Source of the DNA: Ruminococcus sp.
Lineage (GTDB): Bacteria > Bacillota > Clostridia > Oscillospirales > Ruminococcaceae
Direction of reading: 5' to 3'
DNA: 64,000 bases
Assembly (NCBI GenBank): GCA_020861185.1
Contig: JAJBSV010000002.1
Location: forward strand, 186,001-250,000
Shown here: positions 57,242 through 64,000 of the stretch, piece after piece
Layout: each line of letters opens with the position of its first letter
Position numbering within the stretch: the first letter of the stretch is position 1
The notes under the pieces: model-generated
The model's database searches: none
Told to the model about the DNA's origin: nothing
The model's input: the letters and a program-made list of their open reading frames with translations, nothing else
Made by a program: the position numbers and the translations under genes

Positions 57242-59614
57242 ATGAATATCAGAATTAAAAAACTGATCTCCATTGTCACATGCCTTTGCATGATACTGAC
57301 GCTTGTCGGGTGCGGTAGCTCTTCCACAGATTCGGATACTACCGAAGCCGAAGCAGCCGAAAACAATGCAGATGCAGAGGCTCAGGAGACTTCATCGGAG
57401 GCTACTATTGTGTCTGATAAAGAATACATCGAATATACCCTGAATCTTGCGAACAACACCGACTACACCTGGACCTACCAGACTAACTCGTGGGTTATGT
57501 CTATCGTATCGGCGGTTGCCTATCCCGAGATTGAGGACGAAGAGGGCGTTTCGGTCTGCGTTCCGGCGGCTTACGTCACCGGTATCGACACCGACGGCGA
57601 CGGCACTGCCGACATAACGGCTGAAAACTATTCAGAACCGGTAAACGGTACTCTCGTTATCGACTATGACGCAGAAATCACGAGCACAAACGGACAGGTC
57701 TATACAGCAAGCACCGCTCCCGTTATCCTCAATACAGGTGCGGCGGGATATGGCAATTCAACGAATACACTTGCTTCATCGACCTATGCCGAAGAAGGCT
57801 ATATCAACGTAGCTTGCGGCAACAGAGGAAAGCAGGACATCGCCACCGACGAGGACGGCAACACCTACTATACCGGCGACGCTCCCTCCTGTCTCGCAGA
57901 CCAGAAGGCGGCGGCAAGGTTCGTCAAGTACAACATTCTCCTCGGCAACCTTCCCGGAAGTGTTGATTACCTCGTTTCGACCGGCGGTTCGGGCGGCGGA
58001 GCACATGCCACTATGTTTGCGGCGACCTCGAACAATCCGGACTTCTATCCCTATCAGGAAGAGGTCGGAGCGGTCGGATGCTATCTCTGTGACGACGGAA
58101 CCTATACCACGACCGTCACCATCGACGGCGAAGAGGTTTCACTCTCGGACGGTGCCTGGGGCTGTATTGCCTACAGTGCGATTACTTCTCTTTACGAAGC
58201 GGACATGACACTTGCTTTTGAGTACTACATGGACACCACCTATGACTTCGGAAGCTCGTTCCAGAAGCAACTGGCGGCTTATCTCTCGGAAGCTTATATG
58301 GAATATATCAACGAGCAGAACCTCACCGTAGAGGAAAGCGCAGTCGGCTTTGACCTCGACGGCGACGGAGAGCTCAATTCTACGATTGCTCTCACGATAG
58401 AATGCGACCCGGACGAATATCCCGAGACAAACGGCTATCACGGAACTTACCTCGATTTGTATCTTGCTGAGTTCACGGAGAATTTGCAGTGGTATCTTGA
58501 GAACTTAGATTATGCCGACGGCTGGACCTGGTTTGACGAGGACGGCAATGCCCTTTCGGACGAAGAGGTCGCGGCGATGACTACTCAAGAAAAAGCAGAA
58601 GCTTTCATCGAGGGCAGATACTCGAAATCGAGCTCGACCGGAATGGCTACAGGCGACCTTCCCAGCGGAATGAACGGAGCACTTGACTTTGACCATTCGG
58701 ATGCCGAAACAGGCAGAGACGAAATGACGGGCGGTAGAGGAGACACCTCCGGAGATATCTCCGGCGACTTTGCTGGCAGTGACCTTCCCGACGGTGAAAT
58801 CGGTGATATTGCTGGCGGAAATCTCCCCGACGGAGAAATCGGCGATATTGACGTTGGCACTTCCGAAGTCGGCACCGAGGGCTCTGGCGACTCAATGGTC
58901 GTAGGCACTCCCGATGCGGGAACCACGCAGTCTGCCTCCGGCAGCCGGGACTCTGCGAACTACTCGACTTACGACGAAATGCTCGAAGCTTACGAGACCG
59001 ACATTGCCTCAATCCTTGAGGGCGACGAATACGGAAACAACATCGTTTCGCTCTATAATCCTCTCAACTATATCGGCGATGACGACACCGAAAACCCGAC
59101 TTGGGTCAGAATCCTCTGCGGTGCTTCCGAGGGCGACATCTCGATGTTCAACTCTTTGAATCTCCAGATTGCAATGCTCAACGCAGGAATCGACTGCAAT
59201 ATCGAGTGGCAGTGGGACGGCGAACATGTTCCGTCGGAAATCCTCGGCGATTCGTTTGCACTCTATGTCGATGAGATGTACGGCGAGTACGTCAGTGGCG
59301 TGACAACTGAGAAAGCCGAGGCAGAAGCGCAGACCACCAACGGCACTTCCGAATCGGCAACAGGCACAGACCTCAGCTCTTGGGTAACTCTCAATGACGA
59401 CGGAACGGTTTCGTTCAGTCTTGCAGATGCTGTAGCCTACAGAACAGCAGGCGCAAGCAAGGCAATGCCCGGCTTCGACGTCATCGACTACGGTCAGGAG
59501 GACTACGTCTTCGGCAACACCGAGCAGGACGCAAGGCACTGGGACACCTACCTCTTGGAGATACTTGAGGAGTACAGAGACGTACTCGAACCGCTCTTCA
59601 ACAGCGGAAATTAA
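57242..59614 (+). CDS. Secreted tannase/feruloyl-esterase-like alpha/beta-hydrolase lipoprotein
   Basis: A 790-residue lipoprotein: lipobox LTLVGC, acidic linker, then an alpha/beta-hydrolase. The segments VPAAYVTGID, APVILNTGAAGYGNS, GYINVACGNRGKQD, and DYLVSTGGSGGGAHATMFAATSNNPDFYPYQEEVGAVGCYLCDDG hold the presumed nucleophile in the G-G-S-G-G-G elbow and resemble bacterial subtype tannases. The C-terminal GASKAMPGFDVIDYGQEDYVFGNTEQDARHW carries the expected acid and His. Between about residues 458 and 575 lies a disordered Gly/Asp/Ser insert with a repeated LPDGEIGDI unit. Such enzymes cut gallate or ferulate esters from plant polymers. Substrate is inferred from resemblance and from the GH10 neighbour. 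Confidence 0.72.
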   Translation: MNIRIKKLISIVTCLCMILTLVGCGSSSTDSDTTEAEAAENNADAEAQETSSEATIVSDKEYIEYTLNLANNTDYTWTYQTNSWVMSIVSAVAYPEIEDEEGVSVCVPAAYVTGIDTDGDGTADITAENYSEPVNGTLVIDYDAEITSTNGQVYTASTAPVILNTGAAGYGNSTNTLASSTYAEEGYINVACGNRGKQDIATDEDGNTYYTGDAPSCLADQKAAARFVKYNILLGNLPGSVDYLVSTGGSGGGAHATMFAATSNNPDFYPYQEEVGAVGCYLCDDGTYTTTVTIDGEEVSLSDGAWGCIAYSAITSLYEADMTLAFEYYMDTTYDFGSSFQKQLAAYLSEAYMEYINEQNLTVEESAVGFDLDGDGELNSTIALTIECDPDEYPETNGYHGTYLDLYLAEFTENLQWYLENLDYADGWTWFDEDGNALSDEEVAAMTTQEKAEAFIEGRYSKSSSTGMATGDLPSGMNGALDFDHSDAETGRDEMTGGRGDTSGDISGDFAGSDLPDGEIGDIAGGNLPDGEIGDIDVGTSEVGTEGSGDSMVVGTPDAGTTQSASGSRDSANYSTYDEMLEAYETDIASILEGDEYGNNIVSLYNPLNYIGDDDTENPTWVRILCGASEGDISMFNSLNLQIAMLNAGIDCNIEWQWDGEHVPSEILGDSFALYVDEMYGEYVSGVTTEKAEAEAQTTNGTSESATGTDLSSWVTLNDDGTVSFSLADAVAYRTAGASKAMPGFDVIDYGQEDYVFGNTEQDARHWDTYLLEILEEYRDVLEPLFNSGN

Positions 59615-59636
59615 GCCATCACCTTCCCTTCCACAT

Positions 59637-59695
59637 AAAAGCAAAGCGGCATCCTCCCCGAGGGTGCCGGCTTTGCTTTTAAAATTTTTTTGATT
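59637..59695 (+). terminator. Terminator after the tannase-like gene
   Basis: AAAAGCAAAGC (59637-59647) pairs with GCTTTGCTTTT (59670-59680), with further GGCA/TGCC pairing inside, then an A/T-rich run with TTTTTT. Confidence 0.88.
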
Positions 59696-59716
59696 TCCAT
59701 ATTCCATTCTTCCTTG

Positions 59717-59745
59717 AAGTGTGGTATAATATCTTCATCACACTT
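59717..59745 (+). promoter_or_regulatory. GH10 promoter flanked by an inverted repeat
   Basis: TATAAT (59725-59730) with extended TGG is flanked by AAGTGTG (59717-59723) and CACACTT (59739-59745), a perfect 7-bp inverted repeat that could be a repressor operator. Confidence 0.55.
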
Positions 59746-59764
59746 TGTGAAAGGAATACATATT

Positions 59765-61078
59765 ATGAAAACTTCATTCAAACGAATCCTTGCGATTGTT
59801 CTTTCGGCTTGTATGATGCTCTCGCTTGTCTCCTGCGGAGAAGAGGCTGAGGTCGATTACCTTACGGAGCTTACCGACCAATCGCTCACCTACACTCTTG
59901 ATGAGCTTTATGACATCGAAACCGAGACCCTCTATGCCGCCGACTATGAGCTTCCGGCACTTTACAAGTATTTCGAGGGGCTCTGCAACATCGGCGTGGC
60001 GTTCACGTCTGACCAGATTGTCGACCTCGAGGACGACATCACCAAGAGTATCTTGAAGCACTACAGAGTTTACACTCTCGGCAACGAGCTCAAACCCGAC
60101 CACGTCAACCCTTCCGAGGGCGAATATAACTTTGACGATGCGGACGCATTTGTCGAGTTCGGACAGCTCACCGATGCCACCCTCCGTGGACATACTCTCG
60201 TATGGCACTCGCAGGTTCCCGACTGGTGGTTCAAGGCTGACCCCTCGGACGAAAGCTCACTTGAAGATTGCCTTGCAAACGGCACTCTTGCGACGAGCGA
60301 CCAACTTATCGAGAGAATGACTGAATATATCACTACTGTCGTCTCAAGATATGCCGACACTATCGACATCTGGGACGTCTGCAACGAAGTTCTTAACGAC
60401 TCGGGAACGGGCGTAAGAGGCATTAACGACAGCTCCTACTGGTCCTATATCATCGGTGACCTTGACGGCGACGGATACTCGGACGACTATATCCAGATTG
60501 CGTTTGAAGCCGCAAGAGCCGCTAACGAGGATGCAGTCCTTATGATTAACGACTACAACATGGAATGGTCCTCGGCTAAGTGCCAGCAGATGTATAATCT
60601 CGTTCTCAGAATGTTCGAAAAGGGCGTAAGAATCGACGGCGTCGGCTTCCAGTCCCACATCGAGCTCGACTGCGACGTTGAGACCTACAGAGAAAATCTC
60701 GAGCTTATCGCAAGCCTTTCGGACCTCTACGACGAGTACTTCCCCGAGTATGCAGGAAACTTCAGAATCACCATTACCGAGCTTGACATGGACATGTTCA
60801 TCGGCTCCAATTCCGACGGCGGATATTACGTCTGGTCGGACGAAGAGTTTGAACAGCAGGCTGAAAAGTATGCCGAGCTTATCGACATGTTCCTTGACTT
60901 TGCAGATGAGGGCGTCATCGACACCATCATCTTCTGGGGCACCGACGACGAGAACTCGTGGCTCAACTCAACCCCGAAGATAAGAAGAAACGCTTCCCTG
61001 CTCTTCGACAGAGACCTCTCGGTCAAGCCCTGCTTCTACTCGATTGCGGAAGCGGCACTGACACATGTGTCAGATTGA
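59765..61078 (+). CDS. GH10 endo-1,4-beta-xylanase lipoprotein
   Basis: A 437-residue xylanase with lipobox LSLVSC and a short acidic linker, so it is surface-anchored. The GH10 barrel shows YTLGNELKPDHVNPSEGEYNFDDAD, GHTLVWHSQVPDWWF, IDIWDVCNEVLNDSG (acid/base Glu in CNEV), GVGFQSHIELD, RITITELDMDMF (nucleophile Glu in TELD) and FWGTDDENSWL. It cleaves internal beta-1,4 links of xylan; released glucuronoxylan oligomers would feed the alpha-xylosidase and uxuAB-kdgK-eda genes at 13-22 kb. ATG 59765 follows GAAAGGAA. The last four codons and stop fall inside a 17-bp tandem repeat. Confidence 0.94.
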   Translation: MKTSFKRILAIVLSACMMLSLVSCGEEAEVDYLTELTDQSLTYTLDELYDIETETLYAADYELPALYKYFEGLCNIGVAFTSDQIVDLEDDITKSILKHYRVYTLGNELKPDHVNPSEGEYNFDDADAFVEFGQLTDATLRGHTLVWHSQVPDWWFKADPSDESSLEDCLANGTLATSDQLIERMTEYITTVVSRYADTIDIWDVCNEVLNDSGTGVRGINDSSYWSYIIGDLDGDGYSDDYIQIAFEAARAANEDAVLMINDYNMEWSSAKCQQMYNLVLRMFEKGVRIDGVGFQSHIELDCDVETYRENLELIASLSDLYDEYFPEYAGNFRITITELDMDMFIGSNSDGGYYVWSDEEFEQQAEKYAELIDMFLDFADEGVIDTIIFWGTDDENSWLNSTPKIRRNASLLFDRDLSVKPCFYSIAEAALTHVSD

Positions 61079-61111
61079 CGCATACGTCAGATTGACGCAT
61101 GGGTCGGATTA
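61061..61111 (+). repeat. Three 17-bp tandem repeats across the GH10 stop codon
   Basis: Units ACACATGTGTCAGATTG, ACGCATACGTCAGATTG and ACGCATGGGTCGGATTA are directly adjacent. The TGA stop spans the junction of units 1 and 2, so the repeat number does not change the reading frame. Confidence 0.85.
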
Positions 61112-61137
61112 AAATTGCCATCTCCATCTCTCACCAT

Positions 61138-61183
61138 GGTGCGCTTTGGTTCTATTCGGAACCGGGCGCACCGCCTTTTTTTA
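61138..61183 (+). terminator. GH10 terminator
   Basis: GGTGCGC (61138-61144) pairs with GCGCACC (61166-61172), with an inner GGTTC/GAACC stem, followed by GCCTTTTTTT. Confidence 0.9.
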
Positions 61184-61215
61184 AAAATAATTTTTCAATT
61201 AGCGTGCTGTAACTA

Positions 61216-61244
61216 TTGACATTTTGGCACGCTCTGCTTATAAT
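61216..61244 (+). promoter_or_regulatory. dapA operon promoter
   Basis: TTGACA (61216-61221), 17 bp, TATAAT (61239-61244): perfect consensus. AGCGTGC (61201-61207) and GCACGCT (61227-61233) form a 7-bp inverted repeat around the -35. Confidence 0.88.
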
Positions 61245-61250
61245 ATAGAA

Positions 61251-61440
61251 GAGGTAGAGGCGCGGTATGCCAAGAGTAGCGATGCCATGTTGACCGCCGA
61301 GGTCGGCATTTGCGAAAGGGACTACTGCCGAGGACGCTTTACGGCAAAAAAGTGATCCGGCAATGCGGTTAATATCCGTTTTGCTGTCGCACCAAAAGTG
61401 TGGAGAGCTATCGACGTTTCATACTGCGCGGCTGTACGCG
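61251..61440 (+). ncRNA. Lysine riboswitch (L box)
   Basis: Conserved L-box blocks occur in order: GAGGTAGAGGCGCG, CCAAGAGTAGC (loop-E-like turn), GCGAAAGGGACTACTGCCGAGG, TTGCTGTCGC and GTGTGGAGAGCTATCGACG. It lies just after a consensus promoter and before dapA, with a terminator hairpin at its 3' end. Binding of lysine should favour the terminator and switch off diaminopimelate and lysine synthesis. The exact 5' and 3' limits are approximate. Confidence 0.92.
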
Positions 61441-61456
61441 CTTATAATGAATCGGC

Positions 61457-61490
61457 GGCAGCTGCTCTTTGCGGCTGTCTTTTTGTTTTG
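61457..61490 (+). terminator. Expression-platform terminator of the lysine riboswitch
   Basis: GGCAGCTGC (61457-61465) pairs with GCGGCTGTC (61471-61479), two G-U pairs, followed by TTTTTGTTTTG. Confidence 0.8.
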
Positions 61491-61533
61491 TAATCCAAAT
61501 CTAACTCAAAATAAACAATAAGAGGTTATCATC

Positions 61534-62421
61534 ATGAAGCACACTGTATTCAAGGGAGCGGCAACCGCTCTTATCACTCCGTTCAAGGACGGGGCTGTCG
61601 ACTATGAAAGCTACGAAAGAATTCTCGAACAGCAGATTTCCGGAGGCATTGCGGCTCTGGTCGTAGCCGGAACCACCGGCGAGGGCTCAACCCTTACCGA
61701 TGAGGAGCACAAGAAAATAATCGAATTCACCGTCGAGAAGGTCAACCATCGCGTTCCTGTAATTGCCGGAACCGGTTCGAACGACACGGCTTATGCCGTC
61801 GAGCTCTCAAGATTCGCAACTCAGGCGGGAGCGGACGCGCTTCTCCTCGTTTCGCCCTACTACAACAAGGCGACTCAGGAAGGGCTTTATCAGAGCTTCA
61901 AGCTCATTGCGGAGTCCTGCGGCGCACCCTGCATCCTCTATAACGTTCCGTCAAGAACGGGATGCAACATCCAGCCCGCAACAGTGGCAAGGCTTGCTGA
62001 GATTGACAACATCGTCGCAATCAAAGAGGCATCGGGAGATATTTCTCAGGTAGCGGAATTAGCGGCTCTTGCCGGCGACAAGCTTGATATCTACTCGGGC
62101 AACGACAACCAGATTGTGCCGATTCTTTCCCTCGGCGGTGCGGGAGTTATCTCTGTTCTTTCGAACGTTCTTCCGCATGAGACCAACGAAATCTGCACGA
62201 AGTTCTTCGAGGGAGACGTTGCGGGCTCACGCGAAATGCAGCTCAAGTACCTTCCACTTATAGACGCCCTCTTCTGCGAAGTCAACCCGATTCCCGCAAA
62301 GGCGGCGATGGCGGCTATGGGGCTTTGCGAAAACGAGCTGAGGCTTCCGCTTACACCCATGGAAAAAGAGCACCTTGACAAGATGCTGGGAATTATGAAA
62401 AACGAAGGATTGATTAAATAA
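61534..62421 (+). CDS. dapA: 4-hydroxy-tetrahydrodipicolinate synthase
   Basis: A 295-residue class I aldolase-type barrel enzyme: GAATALITPFKDGAVDYESYERIL, VVAGTTGEGSTLTDEEH, VIAGTGSNDTAYAVELSRFATQAGADALLLVSPYYNKATQEGLYQSF, YNVPSRTGCNI (catalytic Tyr), and IVAIKEASGDISQVAEL (Schiff-base Lys at about 162). It condenses pyruvate with aspartate semialdehyde, the first step towards diaminopimelate and lysine. It is the first gene of dapA-lysA-dapF behind the lysine riboswitch. Ribosome binding site AAGAGGTT. The lysA start is 1 bp after its stop. Confidence 0.96.
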   Translation: MKHTVFKGAATALITPFKDGAVDYESYERILEQQISGGIAALVVAGTTGEGSTLTDEEHKKIIEFTVEKVNHRVPVIAGTGSNDTAYAVELSRFATQAGADALLLVSPYYNKATQEGLYQSFKLIAESCGAPCILYNVPSRTGCNIQPATVARLAEIDNIVAIKEASGDISQVAELAALAGDKLDIYSGNDNQIVPILSLGGAGVISVLSNVLPHETNEICTKFFEGDVAGSREMQLKYLPLIDALFCEVNPIPAKAAMAAMGLCENELRLPLTPMEKEHLDKMLGIMKNEGLIK

Positions 62422-62422
62422 T

Positions 62423-63742
62423 ATGGAGACCATCCAACAGAACTACGTTCTGACAGACAACGTGACTGTCCGCGACGGCGAGCTTTACTTCTCGGAGCAA
62501 AGCGCGCCTTCGCTCGCAAAAAAATACGGCACTCCCCTTTATCTCATGGATGAAGGGAGAATCCGCCGGAACTGCCGTGAATACAAGGAAGCTCTTGACG
62601 AGTTCTATGGCAACGGCTCGGAAGCTATCTATGCCGGAAAAGCGTGTTGCTTCAAGGCGATTTATAAGATTATTAACGAAGAGGGCTTGGGAGCGGATTT
62701 GGTCTCGGTCGGTGAAATCCACACGGCTAAGCTTGCGGGCTTCCCTCTCGAAAAAGCCTACTTCCAGGGGAACAACAAGACCGACAGCGATATTGAATAC
62801 GCGATAGACGCCGGTGTCGGCTATTTCGTCTGCGACAATGTCGAAGAAGTCAATGCTATTTCCGAAATCGCCGGTAAAAGAGGCGTTACTCAGAAGATTC
62901 TTTTGAGACTTACCCCGGGCATTGACCCTCATACATATGACGAAGTGGCGACCGGAAAAGTCGATTCGAAGTTCGGCACTGCTATCGAAACAGGTCAGGC
63001 GGAGGAGATTGCGAAATACACCCTCACGAAGCCGAACATCAAGCTTTCCGGCTTCCATTGCCATGTCGGGTCGATGGTGTTCGACTCGAGCACTTTCGTA
63101 AGAAGTGCCGAGATTATGCTCGCCTTCTGCAAGCTGATGAATGAGAAATACGGCTACGTCACCGAAATACTCGACCTCGGCGGAGGATATGGCGTAAGAT
63201 ACGTCGAATCACAGCCGGTTATCAGCATTCGCGACAACATAAAAGAAGTTTCTGAGTTTATAAAAGCTGAGTGCGGAAAGCTCGGCATCCCGCTCCCCTC
63301 TCTCAGATCGGAGCCCGGAAGGAGCATCGTTGCCGATGCGGGAATGACGCTTTATACCGTCGGCACCGTCAAGAGGATTACGGGATATAAGAACTACGTC
63401 TCCATCGACGGCGGCATGACCGACAACCCGAGATATGCGCTCTATCACTCGGCTTATACGGTTCTGACCGCGAACAAAGCAAGTGAAGAGAAAACATTGA
63501 AGTGTGATTTGGTAGGCAGATGCTGTGAGTCGGGAGATATCGTCCAACCGGATGTAATGTTCCCCGAGAGCATCCAAAGGGGCGATATCGTTGCGGTGCT
63601 CACAGCAGGCGCCTACAACTACTCGATGGCTTCGAATTACAACAGAATTGCCCGACCGCCGGTTGTTATGGTTGACGGCGAGAATGATTATTTGGCTGTA
63701 AGGCGCGAGAGTCTTGAAGACCTGACGGCTTGCGATTTGTGA
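62423..63742 (+). CDS. lysA: Diaminopimelate decarboxylase
   Basis: A 439-residue PLP enzyme of the alanine-racemase-barrel type: the start contains LAKKYGTPLYLMDEGRIRRN, then YAGKACCFKAIYKI (PLP Lys in the YAxKA context), DNVEEVNAISEIAG, LRLTPGIDPHTYDEVATGKVDSKFG, SGFHCHVGSMVF, ILDLGGGYGVRY (phosphate-binding Gly loop), RSEPGRSIVADAGMTLYTVG, and GRCCESGDIVQPD with the catalytic Cys. It turns meso-diaminopimelate into lysine, the last pathway step. Only one base separates it from dapA, so it depends on re-initiation. A palindromic repeat sits between it and dapF. Confidence 0.95.
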   Translation: METIQQNYVLTDNVTVRDGELYFSEQSAPSLAKKYGTPLYLMDEGRIRRNCREYKEALDEFYGNGSEAIYAGKACCFKAIYKIINEEGLGADLVSVGEIHTAKLAGFPLEKAYFQGNNKTDSDIEYAIDAGVGYFVCDNVEEVNAISEIAGKRGVTQKILLRLTPGIDPHTYDEVATGKVDSKFGTAIETGQAEEIAKYTLTKPNIKLSGFHCHVGSMVFDSSTFVRSAEIMLAFCKLMNEKYGYVTEILDLGGGYGVRYVESQPVISIRDNIKEVSEFIKAECGKLGIPLPSLRSEPGRSIVADAGMTLYTVGTVKRITGYKNYVSIDGGMTDNPRYALYHSAYTVLTANKASEEKTLKCDLVGRCCESGDIVQPDVMFPESIQRGDIVAVLTAGAYNYSMASNYNRIARPPVVMVDGENDYLAVRRESLEDLTACDL

Positions 63743-63770
63743 TTTGGCAACGGGTTGCGATTGATTTTTG

Positions 63771-63795
63771 CGGGCGGATGATATCCGCCCCTACA
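63771..63795 (-). repeat. Single copy of the GGGCGGAT palindromic repeat
   Basis: The 25 bases starting CGGGCGGATGATATCC are identical to 22276-22300. Here the unit stands alone inside the lysA-dapF gap; its TAG-bearing end points away from lysA. It can fold into a hairpin in the operon transcript without a U-run. Confidence 0.92.
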
Positions 63796-63812
63796 TAAAG
63801 AAAGGACCGGAT

Positions 63813-64000
63813 ATGAGATTTACGAAAATGCACGGAGCAGGAAACGATTATATCTATTTCAACTGCTTCGAGGAAAAGATTGACGACCCGGAGGCTTTGT
63901 CCATCAAGCTTTCCGACAGGCATTTCTCGGTCGGAGGAGACGGAATCGTGCTTATTATGCCCTCGGAGGTTGCCGATTTCAGGATGCGAATGTTCAACAC
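63813..64000 (+). CDS. dapF: Diaminopimelate epimerase, N-terminal part
   Basis: The window ends inside this gene; 62 residues are visible. [52 protein letters not shown] is the standard DapF start: MHGAGNDY binds the diaminopimelate backbone, and the SVGGDG loop is conserved. DapF converts LL- to meso-diaminopimelate by a two-cysteine mechanism; the first catalytic Cys lies beyond the window. Meso-DAP feeds both lysA and peptidoglycan. ATG 63813 follows GAAAGGACC. It lies 70 bp after lysA with a palindromic repeat between, probably in the same riboswitch-controlled operon. Confidence 0.94.
   Translation, partial: MRFTKMHGAGNDYIYFNCFEEKIDDPEALSIKLSDRHFSVGGDGIVLIMPSEVADFRMRMFN

Overview
The window is about 64 kb of chromosome from a Gram-positive Firmicute, most likely a plant-fibre-degrading gut clostridium of the Oscillospiraceae/Ruminococcaceae type. 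This is inferred from dense AGGAGG-type ribosome binding sites, a spoVB-like flippase followed by hup and rqcP as in the clostridial yab cluster, many lipobox lipoproteins, GH31 and GH10 enzymes, CarD, MurA of the Firmicute type and a lysine riboswitch. No rRNA, tRNA, CRISPR array, prophage or intact insertion sequence was seen.

Layout. 0-6.6 kb: the end of a type II topoisomerase pair (parE/parC-like), a YwaF-like membrane protein, a SpoVB-like flippase, hup and rqcP. 6.7-13.2 kb: a two-component system, then a VTC-domain protein, a DUF4956 membrane protein and a 930-residue beta-helix lipoprotein. Similar direct repeats precede the regulator gene and the VTC gene. 13.4-22.2 kb: hexuronate catabolism (kdgK and eda divergent from uxuA and uxuB), a CapA-like lipoprotein, a GH31 alpha-xylosidase and a short MGMT-family protein. 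22.3-37.2 kb: housekeeping genes (NUDIX, M23, ArsP_2-type transporter, maf, lipid kinase, spermidine-synthase-like protein, FGGY kinase, murA, MBL hydrolase, rlmH, carD, thyA, folA, P1B ATPase). 37.4-44.1 kb: a complete pstSCAB-phoU-phoB-phoR phosphate locus behind a three-half-site Pho box. 44.1-45.4 kb: an AT-richer scar where a 5'-truncated tetR and a 5'-truncated glgB meet head to head. 45.5-48 kb: two DegV genes around an XRE regulator.

48-56.4 kb is the most interesting part: an eight-gene operon (aroF, tyrA, aroB, aroA, aroC, pheA, an aroE-aroK fusion, aroQ) encoding the whole route from PEP and erythrose-4-phosphate to prephenate and on towards Phe and Tyr. Its leader carries a consensus promoter, a 23-codon leader peptide rich in Phe and Tyr (FCFAYYYYF), and three mutually exclusive RNA pairings ending in a terminator. 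This is a classical ribosome-mediated attenuator of the proteobacterial trp/phe design, in a Firmicute where T-box or TRAP control would be expected.

56.5-61.1 kb encodes secreted lipoproteins: a wholly acidic low-complexity protein, a tannase/feruloyl-esterase-like hydrolase and a GH10 xylanase. 61.2-64 kb is a lysine-riboswitch-controlled dapA-lysA-dapF operon, cut by the window end.

Two families of dispersed palindromic repeats sit at gene 3' ends. One supplies the TAG stop codons of two convergent genes; the other forms terminators facing two more convergent genes.
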